Notes under the pieces: model-generated
What the model saw: the letters and a program-made list of their open reading frames with translations, nothing else
What the model was told of the DNA's origin: nothing
Databases searched by the model: none
Assembly: GCA_934394985.1 (NCBI GenBank)
Contig: CAKRRF010000009.1
Location: 1-64,000 of the forward strand
From: an uncultured Marvinbryantia sp.
GTDB lineage: Bacteria > Bacillota > Clostridia > Lachnospirales > Lachnospiraceae
Direction of reading: 5' to 3'
DNA length: 64,000 nt
Shown here: positions 18,921 to 28,532 of the stretch, in pieces
How the letters are laid out: each line of letters opens with the position of its first letter
Numbering within the stretch: position 1 is the first letter of the stretch
Position numbers and translations under genes: made by a program

Positions 18921-19445
18921 ATGAACGATATCAAAGTCACATGTAACCTTACTGAAAAGCAATACCGTAACTATATGACCTTTCATGTACTTGGCAAGAA
19001 AAAGGATCTCTTACTCCATCTGTTCTGGTGCCTGTTGATCCTGGCATTCGGACTGGTCAATTTTCACATTAACGGTCCGATTCTTGGATGGGTATTTACG
19101 ATTGCCTCTGTCTACCTTTTTGTCAGCCGCTACTTACGTTTCTTTATTAGCGTAAACCGCATCTCCGAACAGTACGGATTGTCCGACACACCAAAGTACT
19201 TTTACACGGTCGTATTTCAGCCGGCTTCTTTCCAGGTCAGAAGTCAGAAAGAAACTGCCCGTTATAACTGGGGCGACATTTTCCAGATCCACATTATGGA
19301 ACAGAAAAACATGATCTACTTATATATGAATAAAGATACTGCATTTCTTCTTCCATATGAGGGTATTGAAAATGGTACGATTTCTTCTCTGAAGGATCTT
19401 TTTTCCGGAAAACTTCCGGCAGAGAAAATTACCATTCATTCCTGA
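18921..19445 (+). CDS. YcxB-like membrane protein of unknown function
   Basis: 174-residue protein with two adjacent hydrophobic segments (about residues 30-72: LLLHLFWCLLILAFGLVNFH and VFTIASVYLFVSRYL) followed by a small soluble domain (YFYTVVFQPASFQVRSQKETARYNWGDIFQIHIMEQKNMIYLYMNKDTAFLLPYEG). The W-x-D-I and PY-x-x-I pattern resembles the YcxB C-terminal domain. The start follows AAAGGAGAAAA. It is one of two plus-strand genes in the window, standing between the TRAP and URO-D operons. No role is established for the family. Confidence 0.75.
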   Translation: MNDIKVTCNLTEKQYRNYMTFHVLGKKKDLLLHLFWCLLILAFGLVNFHINGPILGWVFTIASVYLFVSRYLRFFISVNRISEQYGLSDTPKYFYTVVFQPASFQVRSQKETARYNWGDIFQIHIMEQKNMIYLYMNKDTAFLLPYEGIENGTISSLKDLFSGKLPAEKITIHS

Positions 19446-19513
19446 CTATCATCTGAATTTTTATCACAGGCGGGGCTTCATCAGCCCCTCCTTTTTTGTT
19501 CATGCTAATACTG

Positions 19514-20575
19514 TTATTTGTCTGCAACTTCCTTTGCAACCGTCTGGCACGCTTTCAGGAAATAACGAATCTGTTCATCCGCTACATTGGAATCCAGTCC
19601 TACGCAGGAAATAGATACCTGTCCTGCAGGGTTCATGCCGCCTGCGATCAGATCTCTGACTTCTGTCATTACTTCGTCTTCGCTTGCTTTACCCAGTCTT
19701 ACCGGACTGTATCTTGCATTCAGGAACACATCCGGAAGTACTTCACGTACTCTGCGAATATCAGAAAATGCTCCCACTTCTGCAAACTTCAGATTTGGCA
19801 CTTTACGGTAGCCTTCTACTACATGCTCCATGGTCTTTCCACAATGGTGGATACCAAAATTCGGGAATGCCTTTGCCAGCTGTGTATCATAATCCAGAAG
19901 GAATTCTTCATAGATCTGATTGGATACCATTTCTACGGAGCAGTTACTGGTCAGATAATTACCTGGAGCCACCTGCTGTACAATGGCTGTTACACCACCT
20001 GAGATATCCTTGGAAAGACTGTAAAAACGTTTTCCGATCTCGATGGACATATCTGTAATCTTCTGCATCAGCTCACGAACTTCGTCCGGTGCGCTGTAGT
20101 AAGCAACCATAACATCCTGTCCCATGATATCCATGGCGATATTCTGGATTCCCATCAGGTTGACATGAGATTCTACTCTTCCGTATTTCTCCAACAGATA
20201 ATCAATCTGCTTCTGTGTTCTCTGCCATACCGGGTTCTTATCCAGATCCGGTTTCTGAATCTGTTCGATTTCATCTTCATCCAGATTCATGCAGACAACC
20301 TGTGGGGAATTATCTTCTTCGTATTTGATCTCACATCCCATCAGTTCGGAATACAGATAACCAGCTGCCAGGAAATTCGTTCCAAGAAGCGGTCTCTTTA
20401 CCGGTTCTTTTTCTCCCAATCCGAACTCTCCGAAATGTTCGTATAATGCTTTCTTCATCTTCAGATCCGCTTCCATACGGTATTCAGGATCATCAAAAAA
20501 TTCCTGTGTAAAATCCACCCCGGCATATTTGTGCCACCATGATGGATGAAAGGTAATATCATATTTTAAATTCAT
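19514..20575 (-). CDS. URO-D fold methyltransferase-like protein, first of a pair
   Basis: 353-residue member of the uroporphyrinogen decarboxylase superfamily. It is not a likely HemE: it carries GIHHCGKTMEHVVEGY with His243 and Cys245, plus Cys324 in SISCVGLDSN, the His-x-Cys...Cys zinc pattern of MtaA/CmuA-type methylcobamide methyltransferases. The N-terminus (FHPSWWHKYAGVDFTQEFFDDPEYRMEADLKM, read in the translation) is typical of a divergent gut-anaerobe group. Start 20575 follows GGGAGAAGAA; a six-codon extension is possible. It lies 14 nt after its partner gene. The methyl donor and acceptor are unknown, and no corrinoid protein is encoded nearby. Confidence 0.85.
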   Translation of the reverse strand: MNLKYDITFHPSWWHKYAGVDFTQEFFDDPEYRMEADLKMKKALYEHFGEFGLGEKEPVKRPLLGTNFLAAGYLYSELMGCEIKYEEDNSPQVVCMNLDEDEIEQIQKPDLDKNPVWQRTQKQIDYLLEKYGRVESHVNLMGIQNIAMDIMGQDVMVAYYSAPDEVRELMQKITDMSIEIGKRFYSLSKDISGGVTAIVQQVAPGNYLTSNCSVEMVSNQIYEEFLLDYDTQLAKAFPNFGIHHCGKTMEHVVEGYRKVPNLKFAEVGAFSDIRRVREVLPDVFLNARYSPVRLGKASEDEVMTEVRDLIAGGMNPAGQVSISCVGLDSNVADEQIRYFLKACQTVAKEVADK

Positions 20576-20589
20576 AATTCTTCTCCCTC

Positions 20590-21726
20590 TCAATCTTTCT
20601 CTGCCATCTCGTGAAGCATGTTGTAAAGTTTTTCCTGTTCTTCCGGTGTCTTGCAGTAAGTAACCGCGATCATCTTCTGGTTTGGTCTCCAGATCTTCTT
20701 CAGTGCTTCGAAGCTGTGTTCACAGTCTCCTACTGCACGGCAGTTCAGAATGATTCCGCTGCCTGCGAAGCCATCTCCGAAAAGTTCCGGACGGTTTGGT
20801 GAAGGGTCTGTCTCAATGGTAAATGCACCGTCTGCCATAAAGATGTTACGATAGCTCTTAACCATCTCAATCTTCTTTTCCCAGATTCCGCAGGAATGAT
20901 ATACCATTCCGCCAAATTCATCACCGATGCGTTCGTCAGCCGGCATAAACAGATCTTCGTAATCATCTGCCTGAATCATGATAGAAGCATCATCACTTAA
21001 TCCTACCCCTTTGAATACACGGCTGCTTGCAAATCCATGTCCCGGACTTGCCAGCGCATCCCCAATGATATCTCTCTGCTTTTTCAGGAAATCAATCAGT
21101 AGGGTAGCTGTCAGTTCTGCTGCCTGCTTTGTCTCATCCGGAGAATCAAACACCTCCATAAACAGGTCATTCATCGGAAGCAGATAAGTCAGCATGTTCA
21201 TTGGAGACTGTATATCACAGAAAGATACCGGCACTTTTCCCTTTGTCTGATCCATGAAATACTCTACCATCTCCAGAATCTGTTTTCCTTCTTTGGTCTG
21301 ATCAATCGGAACAAAATCAGAATCCAGAATTTCCTGCATGCTGCTGAATTTTGCTTTTACATGAGGTGCCTGTTCCGGCGTCCATTCATACTCTGCCCCA
21401 AAGCAGGATGCGATGTAACCGATGCCATACCATGGCTCCAGGAAATTTGCCACATCTGCTTTATATTTCATACTCTCTTTCAGTGCTCCCAGCTGCAGTG
21501 CCAGAGATTCTTTGTAGTCTTTACATTTGTCATAGAATACGCCATTTGCACGTACCCGGCGGTATACCTGAAGTCCGCTGGACGCTTCTACAAACTTCTT
21601 ATTGCCTTCCAGAAGTCCCGCTTCATATTCCTGATAAGCATCCAGATCAAAATCTTCTGGTTTCACAGGCGCCACTTCCGTTCCCTGGGAATCTCTCAGG
21701 GTGGTGTCAAACTTTACTTCTTCCAT
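20590..21726 (-). CDS. URO-D fold methyltransferase-like protein, second of a pair
   Basis: 378-residue URO-D superfamily protein, diverged from its neighbour but with matching zinc-type residues: His277 and Cys279 in VYHSCGIWEKKIEMVKSYRN, and Cys329 in IILNCRAVGDCE. A further region, PVSFCDIQSPMNMLTYLLP, fits the substrate pocket position of the fold. It is the first gene of the pair, with a GAGGAGG site, and is preceded by a promoter whose spacer carries a cre-like palindrome. The two proteins probably act together, for example on one methylated plant compound; that is inference. Confidence 0.85.
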   Translation of the reverse strand: MEEVKFDTTLRDSQGTEVAPVKPEDFDLDAYQEYEAGLLEGNKKFVEASSGLQVYRRVRANGVFYDKCKDYKESLALQLGALKESMKYKADVANFLEPWYGIGYIASCFGAEYEWTPEQAPHVKAKFSSMQEILDSDFVPIDQTKEGKQILEMVEYFMDQTKGKVPVSFCDIQSPMNMLTYLLPMNDLFMEVFDSPDETKQAAELTATLLIDFLKKQRDIIGDALASPGHGFASSRVFKGVGLSDDASIMIQADDYEDLFMPADERIGDEFGGMVYHSCGIWEKKIEMVKSYRNIFMADGAFTIETDPSPNRPELFGDGFAGSGIILNCRAVGDCEHSFEALKKIWRPNQKMIAVTYCKTPEEQEKLYNMLHEMAEKD

Positions 21727-21773
21727 TTTCTCCTCCTCTGATCCATAACCGGATCTGCGGGATTTTCCCGCTC

Positions 21774-21802
21774 ATTATATGTAAACGCTTACATTCTCAT
21801 GA
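21774..21802 (-). promoter_or_regulatory. URO-D operon promoter with cre-like operator in the spacer
   Basis: On the minus strand a -10 TATAAT (21779-21774) is present. ATGTAAACGCTTACAT (21779-21794, plus reading) lies immediately upstream, filling the -35/-10 spacer. Its core fits the cre consensus TGWAANCGNTNWCA, and it also resembles the uxaC operators. The -35 position (21802-21797, TCATGA) is poor, so activation or another start is possible. Confidence 0.6.
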
Positions 21803-21833
21803 GTAGTTATCCTACTCTGTAAATCGTTTTTTA

Positions 21834-22913
21834 TCACATGAACAAATTTATTGCACTGTCCCAGCTCTTTTCAAATATCGGGATACTGCTCTGGAATACA
21901 ATTTCACTTCCCACATTGATCAGAGCTGACGCAGGTCTGGTTCCTTTTAACAGATATTCCACCAGAGCCTTCGCCGCCAGATAAGTCTGAGCGTATGGAT
22001 TCTTTATAGCAAGATTGGTAAATACCCCTCGCTTCAGAAAGTCCATATTCTCCTGGAAAAGGTCACTGCCAACTGCCGCCAGCGTACCTGCCCTGCCGCT
22101 TTCTTCCAGTGCCTGTCCAAGTAATACACTGCCTCGTGCATAAACACTGAAACATCCTCCGATATCTTTTTCATTTTTCAGAAAACGAAGGAGTCGTTCA
22201 TAGCGCTCCTCTGTCTCGTTCTCTCTGTTCTGTATTTTGTAAATGTGTCTTACAGATCCTTTTTCTCTTAAATAACTTTCAAAACCTTCCACAATCCGAT
22301 AATGGGATGGCCACATGCTGTCTCCGGCCATAATCAAAAAGGCCTGATCTTCTCCAACTCTGGGCATCAGAAGTTCTGCAAGCGTCCTGCCAATTACTTC
22401 ATAATTAGGCTGTACACAGCAAAGTCTTCCGGTATCCGGTCTGTCATCGCCAATCAATGCTACCGGAATTCCCTTATCTGTAAAATGCTTTACCGAAATT
22501 CTTTTTTTCAGATCCATATATCCGGACGTAAGTAGTCCATCCGCTTCATAGCTGTCAATCAGGCCGGTCAGTTCCTCTGTTGACTCCTCATCATATGGAA
22601 GCTCCTGCAGTTCGATCTTAAAATCCCGCATGGCATCCATACACTCCCTGACACCTTTCCAGACACTGTTATAATAATACTGGTTTCCATTCACAGGTTC
22701 CGGAAATGCAGCTATCACACGATAGGTCTTTCTGTTCAAAGATGCTGCGACTTTATTAGGTTCATATCCCATCCGCTTTGCAGTATCTAAGATCTGCTGC
22801 CGTGCCGCATCTCCCACTCCCGGTTTCCCATTCAGCGCACAGTGTATGGTCGCTATGGAGTAACCAGACTCTCTTGCCACATCCTTTATCGTCACTCTTT
22901 TTTCACTATTCAT
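21834..22913 (-). CDS. LacI-family regulator beside the URO-D pair
   Basis: 359-residue LacI/GalR-type protein with an N-terminal helix-turn-helix (VTIKDVARESGYSIATIHCALNGKPGVG; note IHCAL in place of the usual VSRVL) and a type I periplasmic-binding effector domain close to ribose/xylose receptors (RTYRVIAAFPEPVNGNQYYYNSVWKG). Such domains usually sense a sugar. Start 22913 uses GAGG 5 nt upstream; a GTG two codons earlier is possible. A perfect 20-bp palindrome lies 18 bp upstream of the start codon, so it probably represses itself. The altered recognition helix may explain an operator unlike its neighbours'. Confidence 0.88.
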   Translation of the reverse strand: MNSEKRVTIKDVARESGYSIATIHCALNGKPGVGDAARQQILDTAKRMGYEPNKVAASLNRKTYRVIAAFPEPVNGNQYYYNSVWKGVRECMDAMRDFKIELQELPYDEESTEELTGLIDSYEADGLLTSGYMDLKKRISVKHFTDKGIPVALIGDDRPDTGRLCCVQPNYEVIGRTLAELLMPRVGEDQAFLIMAGDSMWPSHYRIVEGFESYLREKGSVRHIYKIQNRENETEERYERLLRFLKNEKDIGGCFSVYARGSVLLGQALEESGRAGTLAAVGSDLFQENMDFLKRGVFTNLAIKNPYAQTYLAAKALVEYLLKGTRPASALINVGSEIVFQSSIPIFEKSWDSAINLFM

Positions 22914-23200
22914 AAACACCTCAGTAACATGTTACCAAAACGTTTTGGTAATTTTAGTTTACGTCTTTTCCTATTTTTTGTCAATTACATTCGTATAAAC
23001 TGACTAATTTTTGTGTATTTTACACATTTTTATTATCTATTTTTTATGCACTTGTAATATGAATCCCGAAACGTTTTGGTTGTTTCCTTTTTACATAACA
23101 TTTTCATTTCAGAAAACATATCCGTCTATTATACAAAAAACAGGATTATACCCGAAGGTACAATCCTGCTTTTTGTTACCTGTATAGAATTCTATGCATT
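22914..23200 (-). promoter_or_regulatory. lacI promoter, autoregulatory operator and second half-conserved site
   Basis: On the minus strand -35 TTGACA (22984-22979) and -10 TAAACT (22961-22956) are 17 bp apart. The perfect palindrome TTACCAAAACGTTTTGGTAA (22932-22951) lies just downstream. A similar site, CCGAAACGTTTTGG, is at 23066-23079 about 100 bp upstream, at a distance that would allow looping. The rest of the gap up to the terminator at 23141-23168 is AT-rich without other clear elements. Confidence 0.75.
23135..23173. terminator. Terminator after the marR-like gene
   Basis: CAGGATTATACC (23141-23152) and GGTACAATCCTG (23157-23168) form a stem with a CGAA/TTCG tetraloop. On the minus strand TTTTTT follows; a T-run also follows on the plus strand. 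Confidence 0.9.
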
Positions 23201-23653
23201 CTATCGTGTCTCTTCACTCTTCAGCTGATCGATCTCTTTCATTACATTGGCATCACATTTTTCAAAAAAGTTATATACTGCGTCCTTTTCTTCTTCCGTA
23301 ATACCTTTCAGAATCTTTGCCAGACAACTCTCATACAACTGCCACAGTTCTCCTGCGATCGGTCTGGATTTTTCTGTCAGCGCCAGACGATGAATCTTTT
23401 TGTTCTTTTCATCCATCCGGATACTGACATATCCTTTTCTCTCAAGCATGCGAATTCCATTTGATACATTAGATTTTGCAATTCCTCGCATCTTACAGAT
23501 ATCCCGTGCTGTATTGTACACGCTGTCATCTCTCAAGAAAAGTAAGATCTGTATCTCTGTTTCTGTCAGATGATGCATTTCCCCATACCGTGCATAGACC
23601 AGATGAAATAACTCTTTGAAATGCATACTCCAGAAAACACTTTTCCCAGGCAT
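23201..23653 (-). CDS. MarR-family transcriptional regulator
   Basis: 150-residue winged-helix regulator. The recognition region is TARDICKMRGIAKSNVSNGIRMLERKGYVSIRMDEKNKKIHRLALTEKS, followed by a helical dimerisation tail. AAAGGGGGG lies upstream of the ATG at 23653. It stands alone between the lacI gene and the GH13 gene, with its own terminator. The ligand is unknown, and no transporter is adjacent on its strand. It might act on an unlinked gene. Confidence 0.88.
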   Translation of the reverse strand: MPGKSVFWSMHFKELFHLVYARYGEMHHLTETEIQILLFLRDDSVYNTARDICKMRGIAKSNVSNGIRMLERKGYVSIRMDEKNKKIHRLALTEKSRPIAGELWQLYESCLAKILKGITEEEKDAVYNFFEKCDANVMKEIDQLKSEETR

Positions 23654-23747
23654 ATCTGTCCCCCCTTTTCAATTGTCAATCGTACATTTTTTAACAAATA
23701 AAATTATAACAAACCCTGTCTGTCTGTGTCAAATATAATCTACGATA

Positions 23748-25925
23748 TCAGGTATATTCTTTCCAGGCTGTATAAACGTTTTCCTCACTGCCGTTTTCTT
23801 CTTCCGGAAGTGCGGCATCCTCGCTTCTACGCAATGCACGAAGCACAATCGCAGAGTTTGGCGGTAACGTCAGTGTCACGTCATATCGCTGCATCTGATA
23901 CACAACCGCATCCGTATGATATCCGTCCCGATCCGTCATCATCAGCTGAATCAGATTATCATCTGTGGTAATCCCCATATCGCGCACCCGAATCGTGCGT
24001 TCCATGGTATCTCTTCCCGCATTAAATACTACCAGCACCTGATCCTGTTCGGTAAATCGCCCATACGCAAGGAAATTATAATCCGCCTGAAGTATCATCA
24101 CAGAGCCTCTCATAATAGCCGGACAGGCTTTATGAATCCTGATCATCTGTTTATGGAAATTGATCAGGTCATGATCCTCATGTCCCCATGGATAAGTTCT
24201 CCGATTATCCGGATCGGTAAATCCACAGACTCCTGCTTCATCACCATAATAAATCGTCGGTGCTCCCGGCCAGGTAAACTGCATCACTACCGCACTTCGC
24301 AGCACAGATTTGTCCACGTTCTGAGATGCCGCATCATAGCCCAGTTGAGCCACACGTCCTACTTTGTGATTCGTTCTGGTCAGGAATCTGGAATGATCAT
24401 GATTGGACAATTCATTCATCGCCGTCTCCAGCGATGGTGCCTGAAAGCTGTTCATATAATGATTCATTGCCCAGCGAAAATGCAGTCCATTCCCCAGCAT
24501 ATCTTCCCGGTACTGATCACTGTGTTTTTCCATACCGGTAAAAAACCAGGTCAGTGGCTCCATAAATGCATCATAATTCATAACCGTATCCCACTGATCT
24601 CCCTGCAGCCAGGATTTCGGATCTCCATAATGTTCTGCCAGGATCAGTGCATCTGGATTCGCTTCTTTCACTACATCCCGGAATTCTTTCCAGAACTGAT
24701 GATTGTATTCATTGGAAAAGCCAAGGTCGGCAGCCACATCCAGTCTCCATCCATCCACATTATATGGTGGGGAAACCCATTTTCTTGCTACATGCAGAAT
24801 GTAGTCATGTAATTCCCGGGAATTTTCATAAGCAAGCTTTGGTAGCGTATCATGCCCCCACCATCCATCATAATTCGGATTGTACGGCCATGCATCCTGA
24901 TTATTAAACTTAAAGAAATTCCGGTATGGGCTGTCTGCAGAAATATATGCTCCTTTTTCATATCCCGGCGCATGTTCATAAATACGTTCCCGATCCAGCC
25001 ACTTATTGAAAGAACCGCAGTGATTGAACACACCGTCCAAAATAATCCTCATTCCTCTGCGATGAACTTCCTCCACAAATTCTGCAAAGAACTGATTGCT
25101 GGCTTCCAGATTTTCCTTATCCGTCACACGACAGATGTACTTACTCGCATGTGCATTTTCCTGATCGCCCGGTGCCAGCACTTCTCCGCCGTCTTTTACA
25201 ATTTTCCCATAATGTGGATCCACGTAATCATAATCCTGGATATCATACTTGTGATTCGACGGTGAAACAAAAATCGGATTGAAATATATAACATCCACTC
25301 CCAGATCCTGCAGATAGTCCAGTTTGTCCCAGACTCCCTGGATATCGCCACCATAAAACTCACGAATTCCCATATATGCAGGACATTTGTTCCAGTCTGT
25401 CACTTTCACCGTAGTATCTCCTATATAGAAATACTCCCGATCTTCCACATCATTGGTCGGATCTCCATTGTAAAATCGATCCACAAAAATCTGGTACATG
25501 ACAGCTCCCCTGGCCCATTCCGGCACTTTAAAGCCAGGCGTAATGGTAAAACAGCAGTCCTGGCGGATCTCTTTGCTGATTCCGCACTTGTCATAATAGC
25601 AGGTCAGCCTGCCTGCTCTGACCTGAAACCAATAGTGCAGCGGACGAATCCCCAGCGGAATCTCTGCGCGATAGTAATCAAAATTCTTATCATCATAGTC
25701 ATATTCCATGACCACCATTTCCCTGTCATAACACAGGTAAACCGCATCCACATTATCCTTTTTGGTGCGAAAACGAATCGTTACGGTATCTCCCGCTTCC
25801 GGCTGAGACGGAGTCACATAATTTTCTGTCTCATCACTGAATAATGCACCAGGCCGGAAAATCGGCCGCATGCCCAGAATATAATATTGCATCTTAATCA
25901 GTAATTCAATTTTTTCCCATTCCAA
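23748..25925 (-). CDS. GH13-family alpha-glucan hydrolase (neopullulanase/cyclomaltodextrinase type)
   Basis: About 725-residue cytoplasmic enzyme without a signal peptide. Residues about 15-140 form an N-terminal beta domain (CBM34-like), followed by the GH13 barrel starting at RGAVMYQIFVDRFYNGD. The catalytic residues are visible: nucleophile Asp in DGWRLDVAAD, general acid Glu in ALILAEHYGDP, and the third Asp in ELSNHDHSRF. It likely opens maltodextrins or cyclodextrins after import. The start is uncertain. A TTG at 25925 has AGAGG 8 nt upstream, while a GTG 18 nt further has none. No sugar transporter lies beside it. Confidence 0.9.
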   Translation of the reverse strand: MEWEKIELLIKMQYYILGMRPIFRPGALFSDETENYVTPSQPEAGDTVTIRFRTKKDNVDAVYLCYDREMVVMEYDYDDKNFDYYRAEIPLGIRPLHYWFQVRAGRLTCYYDKCGISKEIRQDCCFTITPGFKVPEWARGAVMYQIFVDRFYNGDPTNDVEDREYFYIGDTTVKVTDWNKCPAYMGIREFYGGDIQGVWDKLDYLQDLGVDVIYFNPIFVSPSNHKYDIQDYDYVDPHYGKIVKDGGEVLAPGDQENAHASKYICRVTDKENLEASNQFFAEFVEEVHRRGMRIILDGVFNHCGSFNKWLDRERIYEHAPGYEKGAYISADSPYRNFFKFNNQDAWPYNPNYDGWWGHDTLPKLAYENSRELHDYILHVARKWVSPPYNVDGWRLDVAADLGFSNEYNHQFWKEFRDVVKEANPDALILAEHYGDPKSWLQGDQWDTVMNYDAFMEPLTWFFTGMEKHSDQYREDMLGNGLHFRWAMNHYMNSFQAPSLETAMNELSNHDHSRFLTRTNHKVGRVAQLGYDAASQNVDKSVLRSAVVMQFTWPGAPTIYYGDEAGVCGFTDPDNRRTYPWGHEDHDLINFHKQMIRIHKACPAIMRGSVMILQADYNFLAYGRFTEQDQVLVVFNAGRDTMERTIRVRDMGITTDDNLIQLMMTDRDGYHTDAVVYQMQRYDVTLTLPPNSAIVLRALRRSEDAALPEEENGSEENVYTAWKEYT

Positions 25926-25963
25926 TGTTTTTACCTCTATCACTTTACAGTCATACTATTTTT

Positions 25964-25993
25964 ATGATACCACATATCTCTCGCCACTTACAA
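25964..25993 (-). promoter_or_regulatory. Possible promoter of the GH13 gene
   Basis: Minus-strand -35 TTGTAA (25993-25988) and -10 TATCAT (25969-25964) with 18 bp between them, about 30 nt upstream of the start region. Confidence 0.45.
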
Positions 25994-26012
25994 GAATATA
26001 TTTCTGTAACGT

Positions 26013-26040
26013 AAAAAGGACAGCCGACGCTGTCCTTTTT
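26013..26040. terminator. Terminator after ftsH
   Basis: Perfect stem AAAAAGGACAGC / GCTGTCCTTTTT around CGAC; the T-run on the minus strand ends the tilS-hprT-ftsH transcript. It is symmetrical and could work in both directions. Confidence 0.9.
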
Positions 26041-26168
26041 AGAGAAGGTATTTCTTCTTATGGGTGTTGCAAAAACTATATAATGTATTGGGGGGTTTTT
26101 ACGATATTTAATATAGCATACCTTTTCAAATCTGTGTGCACAAACTTCACAAAAAATCAATTTTGTTT

Positions 26169-27983
26169 TTATGCATTTTCACCAAAAAGAGCTTCGAACT
26201 CTTGCTGTCCGATCTTTTCTTTTTCTATCAACAATGCTGCACAGCGATGTAATACATCTATATGCTCTCTGATCAGTTCGGTTCCTTTTTCATGTGCGTC
26301 ATCAATAAGGCGTTTCACTTCCTCATCAATGACAGCTGCCATGGACTCGCTGAATCCTCTGGAATGTGCCAAATCTCTGCCGATAAAGACTTCCCCTTCA
26401 TCGTTCCCATAATCAATCAGTCCTACCCGTTCTGACATACCATACTGAGTTACCATGGCCTTTGCCAGCTGAGTAGCCTGCTTAATGTCCTGTGATGCTC
26501 CTGTCGTGATATCCCCGATAATCAGTTCTTCTGCAATACGTCCGCCCAGATCTACCATTAAAGTATCCAGCATCTTTCCCTTTGTCATAAACATCTCATC
26601 TTTTTCAGGAAGAGGCATCGTATAGCCTGCTGCCCCCATGCCGGTCGGTATAATCGATACTGTATGCACCGGTCCCACATTTGGAAGCAGATGGAATAAC
26701 AATGCATGCCCTGCTTCATGATAAGCAGTAATCCGTTTTTCTTTATCAGAAATCAGGCGACTCTTCTTCTCTGCTCCGATGCCTACTTTTATAAACGCCT
26801 GCTGAATATCCTGCTGCTGAATATACGTACGTCCTGACTTTGCCGCCCAGATCGCAGCCTCATTCATCAGATTCTCCAGATCTGCCCCGGTAAATCCGGC
26901 TGTAGTTCTGGCAATATTCTCCAGGTTCACATCATCCCCCAGTGGTTTTTCCTTGGCGTGAACTCTCAGAATCTCTTCTCGCCCTTTTACATCAGGCTTT
27001 CCTACCCCAATCTTACGATCGAAACGTCCCGGTCTTAAAATTGCCGGATCCAGAATATCCACACGGTTTGTTGCTGCCATAACAATGATGCCCTCATTCA
27101 CGCCAAAGCCATCCATCTCTACCAGCAGCTGATTTAAAGTCTGCTCGCGTTCATCATGACCGCCTCCCATACCGGTTCCACGCCGTCTGGCCACTGCATC
27201 AATCTCATCAATAAACACAATGCATGGTGCATTCTTTTTTGCATCTTCAAACAGATCCCGGACACGGGAAGCACCCACACCTACAAACATTTCCACAAAA
27301 TCTGAACCGGAAATACTGAAAAACGGCACTCCCGCCTCTCCTGCCACTGCTTTTGCCAGCAATGTCTTACCGGTACCAGGAGGTCCCACAAGAAGTACTC
27401 CTTTCGGGATACGTGCTCCCATTTTTGTGTACTTCTGCGGCTCTTTTAAGAAATCTACCAGTTCCTCCAGGTCTTCCTTTTCTTCCTGAAGACCTGCCAC
27501 ATCCTTAAATGTCTTTCTTCTGGCATCCGGCATAATCATCATGGCACGGCTTTTTCCAAAATTCATCATCTTGTTATTTCCGCCGCCTGCCTGGCGATTC
27601 ATCATGGTAAACAGGGAAATCATTACCACTGCCATGATCAGAGTCGGCAAAATACTGGTCATAAATACACTGGTCTGTTCCACATCATGAAGACAGGTGT
27701 CAACATCTGACTGACTTAATTCTTTCTGTGCTGCTGTCACATCACTGACATTCAATGTCTGCCGGCTGCCGTCTGTCAGTGTCAGGGTCAGTCGTCCCGT
27801 CGGTACCTGACTGTTCTGATAAATATCCACGCGACTGATCTTTCCACTCTCCAGTTCTTCGCTGTATTCCTGATAGGTGATCGTCTGGTTATCTGACCAG
27901 CCGCCCCGAAAAGCATACAGCAGAAGCAGTACAATGGCAATCGTCATAAAATAGATGCCAATTCCTTTTGAATTCCTACTCAA
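26169..27983 (-). CDS. ftsH: ATP-dependent zinc metalloprotease FtsH
   Basis: 604-residue membrane-anchored AAA+ protease that degrades misfolded and regulatory membrane and cytosolic proteins. It has two N-terminal membrane helices (about 9-25 and 107-127) flanking a small extracytoplasmic domain, the AAA module with Walker A GPPGTGKT (200-207), Walker B IVFIDEID and the SRH region, and the zinc site HEAGH (422-426). The start is a TTG at 27983, preceded by AGAAAGGAG with good spacing. The order tilS-hprT-ftsH is widespread in Firmicutes. Confidence 0.97.
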   Translation of the reverse strand: MSRNSKGIGIYFMTIAIVLLLLYAFRGGWSDNQTITYQEYSEELESGKISRVDIYQNSQVPTGRLTLTLTDGSRQTLNVSDVTAAQKELSQSDVDTCLHDVEQTSVFMTSILPTLIMAVVMISLFTMMNRQAGGGNNKMMNFGKSRAMMIMPDARRKTFKDVAGLQEEKEDLEELVDFLKEPQKYTKMGARIPKGVLLVGPPGTGKTLLAKAVAGEAGVPFFSISGSDFVEMFVGVGASRVRDLFEDAKKNAPCIVFIDEIDAVARRRGTGMGGGHDEREQTLNQLLVEMDGFGVNEGIIVMAATNRVDILDPAILRPGRFDRKIGVGKPDVKGREEILRVHAKEKPLGDDVNLENIARTTAGFTGADLENLMNEAAIWAAKSGRTYIQQQDIQQAFIKVGIGAEKKSRLISDKEKRITAYHEAGHALLFHLLPNVGPVHTVSIIPTGMGAAGYTMPLPEKDEMFMTKGKMLDTLMVDLGGRIAEELIIGDITTGASQDIKQATQLAKAMVTQYGMSERVGLIDYGNDEGEVFIGRDLAHSRGFSESMAAVIDEEVKRLIDDAHEKGTELIREHIDVLHRCAALLIEKEKIGQQEFEALFGENA

Positions 27984-28004
27984 AAATATATTCTCCTTTC
28001 TTGC

Positions 28005-28532
28005 TTACTCCGTAAAGGAAAGTACGCCAATATAAGGCAGGTTACGATATCTCTGATCATAATCCAGGCCGTATCCCACTACAAATTCATCCGGAATCTC
28101 AAATCCCGTATAATCCACATTCACCTGCTTCACTCTTCTGTCTGGTTTATCCAGAAGTGTACAGAGTTTTAAGCTGGCAGGCTTTCTGGCGCTTAAGATC
28201 TCCAGAAGATAGCTTAATGTTCTTCCGGAATCAATGATATCTTCTATCACGATCACATTTTTCCCTTCCAGCGGTTCATCCAGGTCTTTTACCAGCTTTA
28301 CCACCCCGCTGGACTTGGTGTCCGCTCCGTAACTGCTGCAAGACATAAAATCAATCGTTACCGGTACAGTAATTCTCTTTGCCAGTTCGCAGGTAAAGAA
28401 AATGCTTCCTTTTAAGATACAGATCAGATGTACTTCCTGCCCCGCATACTCTTCACTGATCTGCTTTCCCAGTTCCTCAATCCTCTTATCAACCTTTTCT
28501 TCTTCTATCAGGACACTGATATTTTCTGCCAT
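28005..28532 (-). CDS. hprT: Hypoxanthine phosphoribosyltransferase
   Basis: 175-residue purine-salvage enzyme that makes IMP (and GMP) from hypoxanthine or guanine and PRPP. The PRPP-binding loop is VIVIEDIIDSGRTLSYLLEIL, the PPi loop ILKGSIFF, and the purine-contact region PDEFVVGYGLDYDQRYRNLPYIG. Its first 25 nt overlap the end of tilS, and AGGAGGC precedes the ATG. Length and motifs are typical. Confidence 0.97.
   Translation of the reverse strand: MAENISVLIEEEKVDKRIEELGKQISEEYAGQEVHLICILKGSIFFTCELAKRITVPVTIDFMSCSSYGADTKSSGVVKLVKDLDEPLEGKNVIVIEDIIDSGRTLSYLLEILSARKPASLKLCTLLDKPDRRVKQVNVDYTGFEIPDEFVVGYGLDYDQRYRNLPYIGVLSFTE

Noticed and set aside
19514..21726. HemE uroporphyrinogen decarboxylases
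   Set aside because: Both proteins carry the His-x-Cys...Cys zinc pattern of methyltransferases, and no other heme genes are present.
23916..24812. 298-residue antisense frame inside the GH13 gene
   Set aside because: Rich in His, Ile and Pro without motifs, and overlaps the catalytic domain of a clear amylase-family enzyme.
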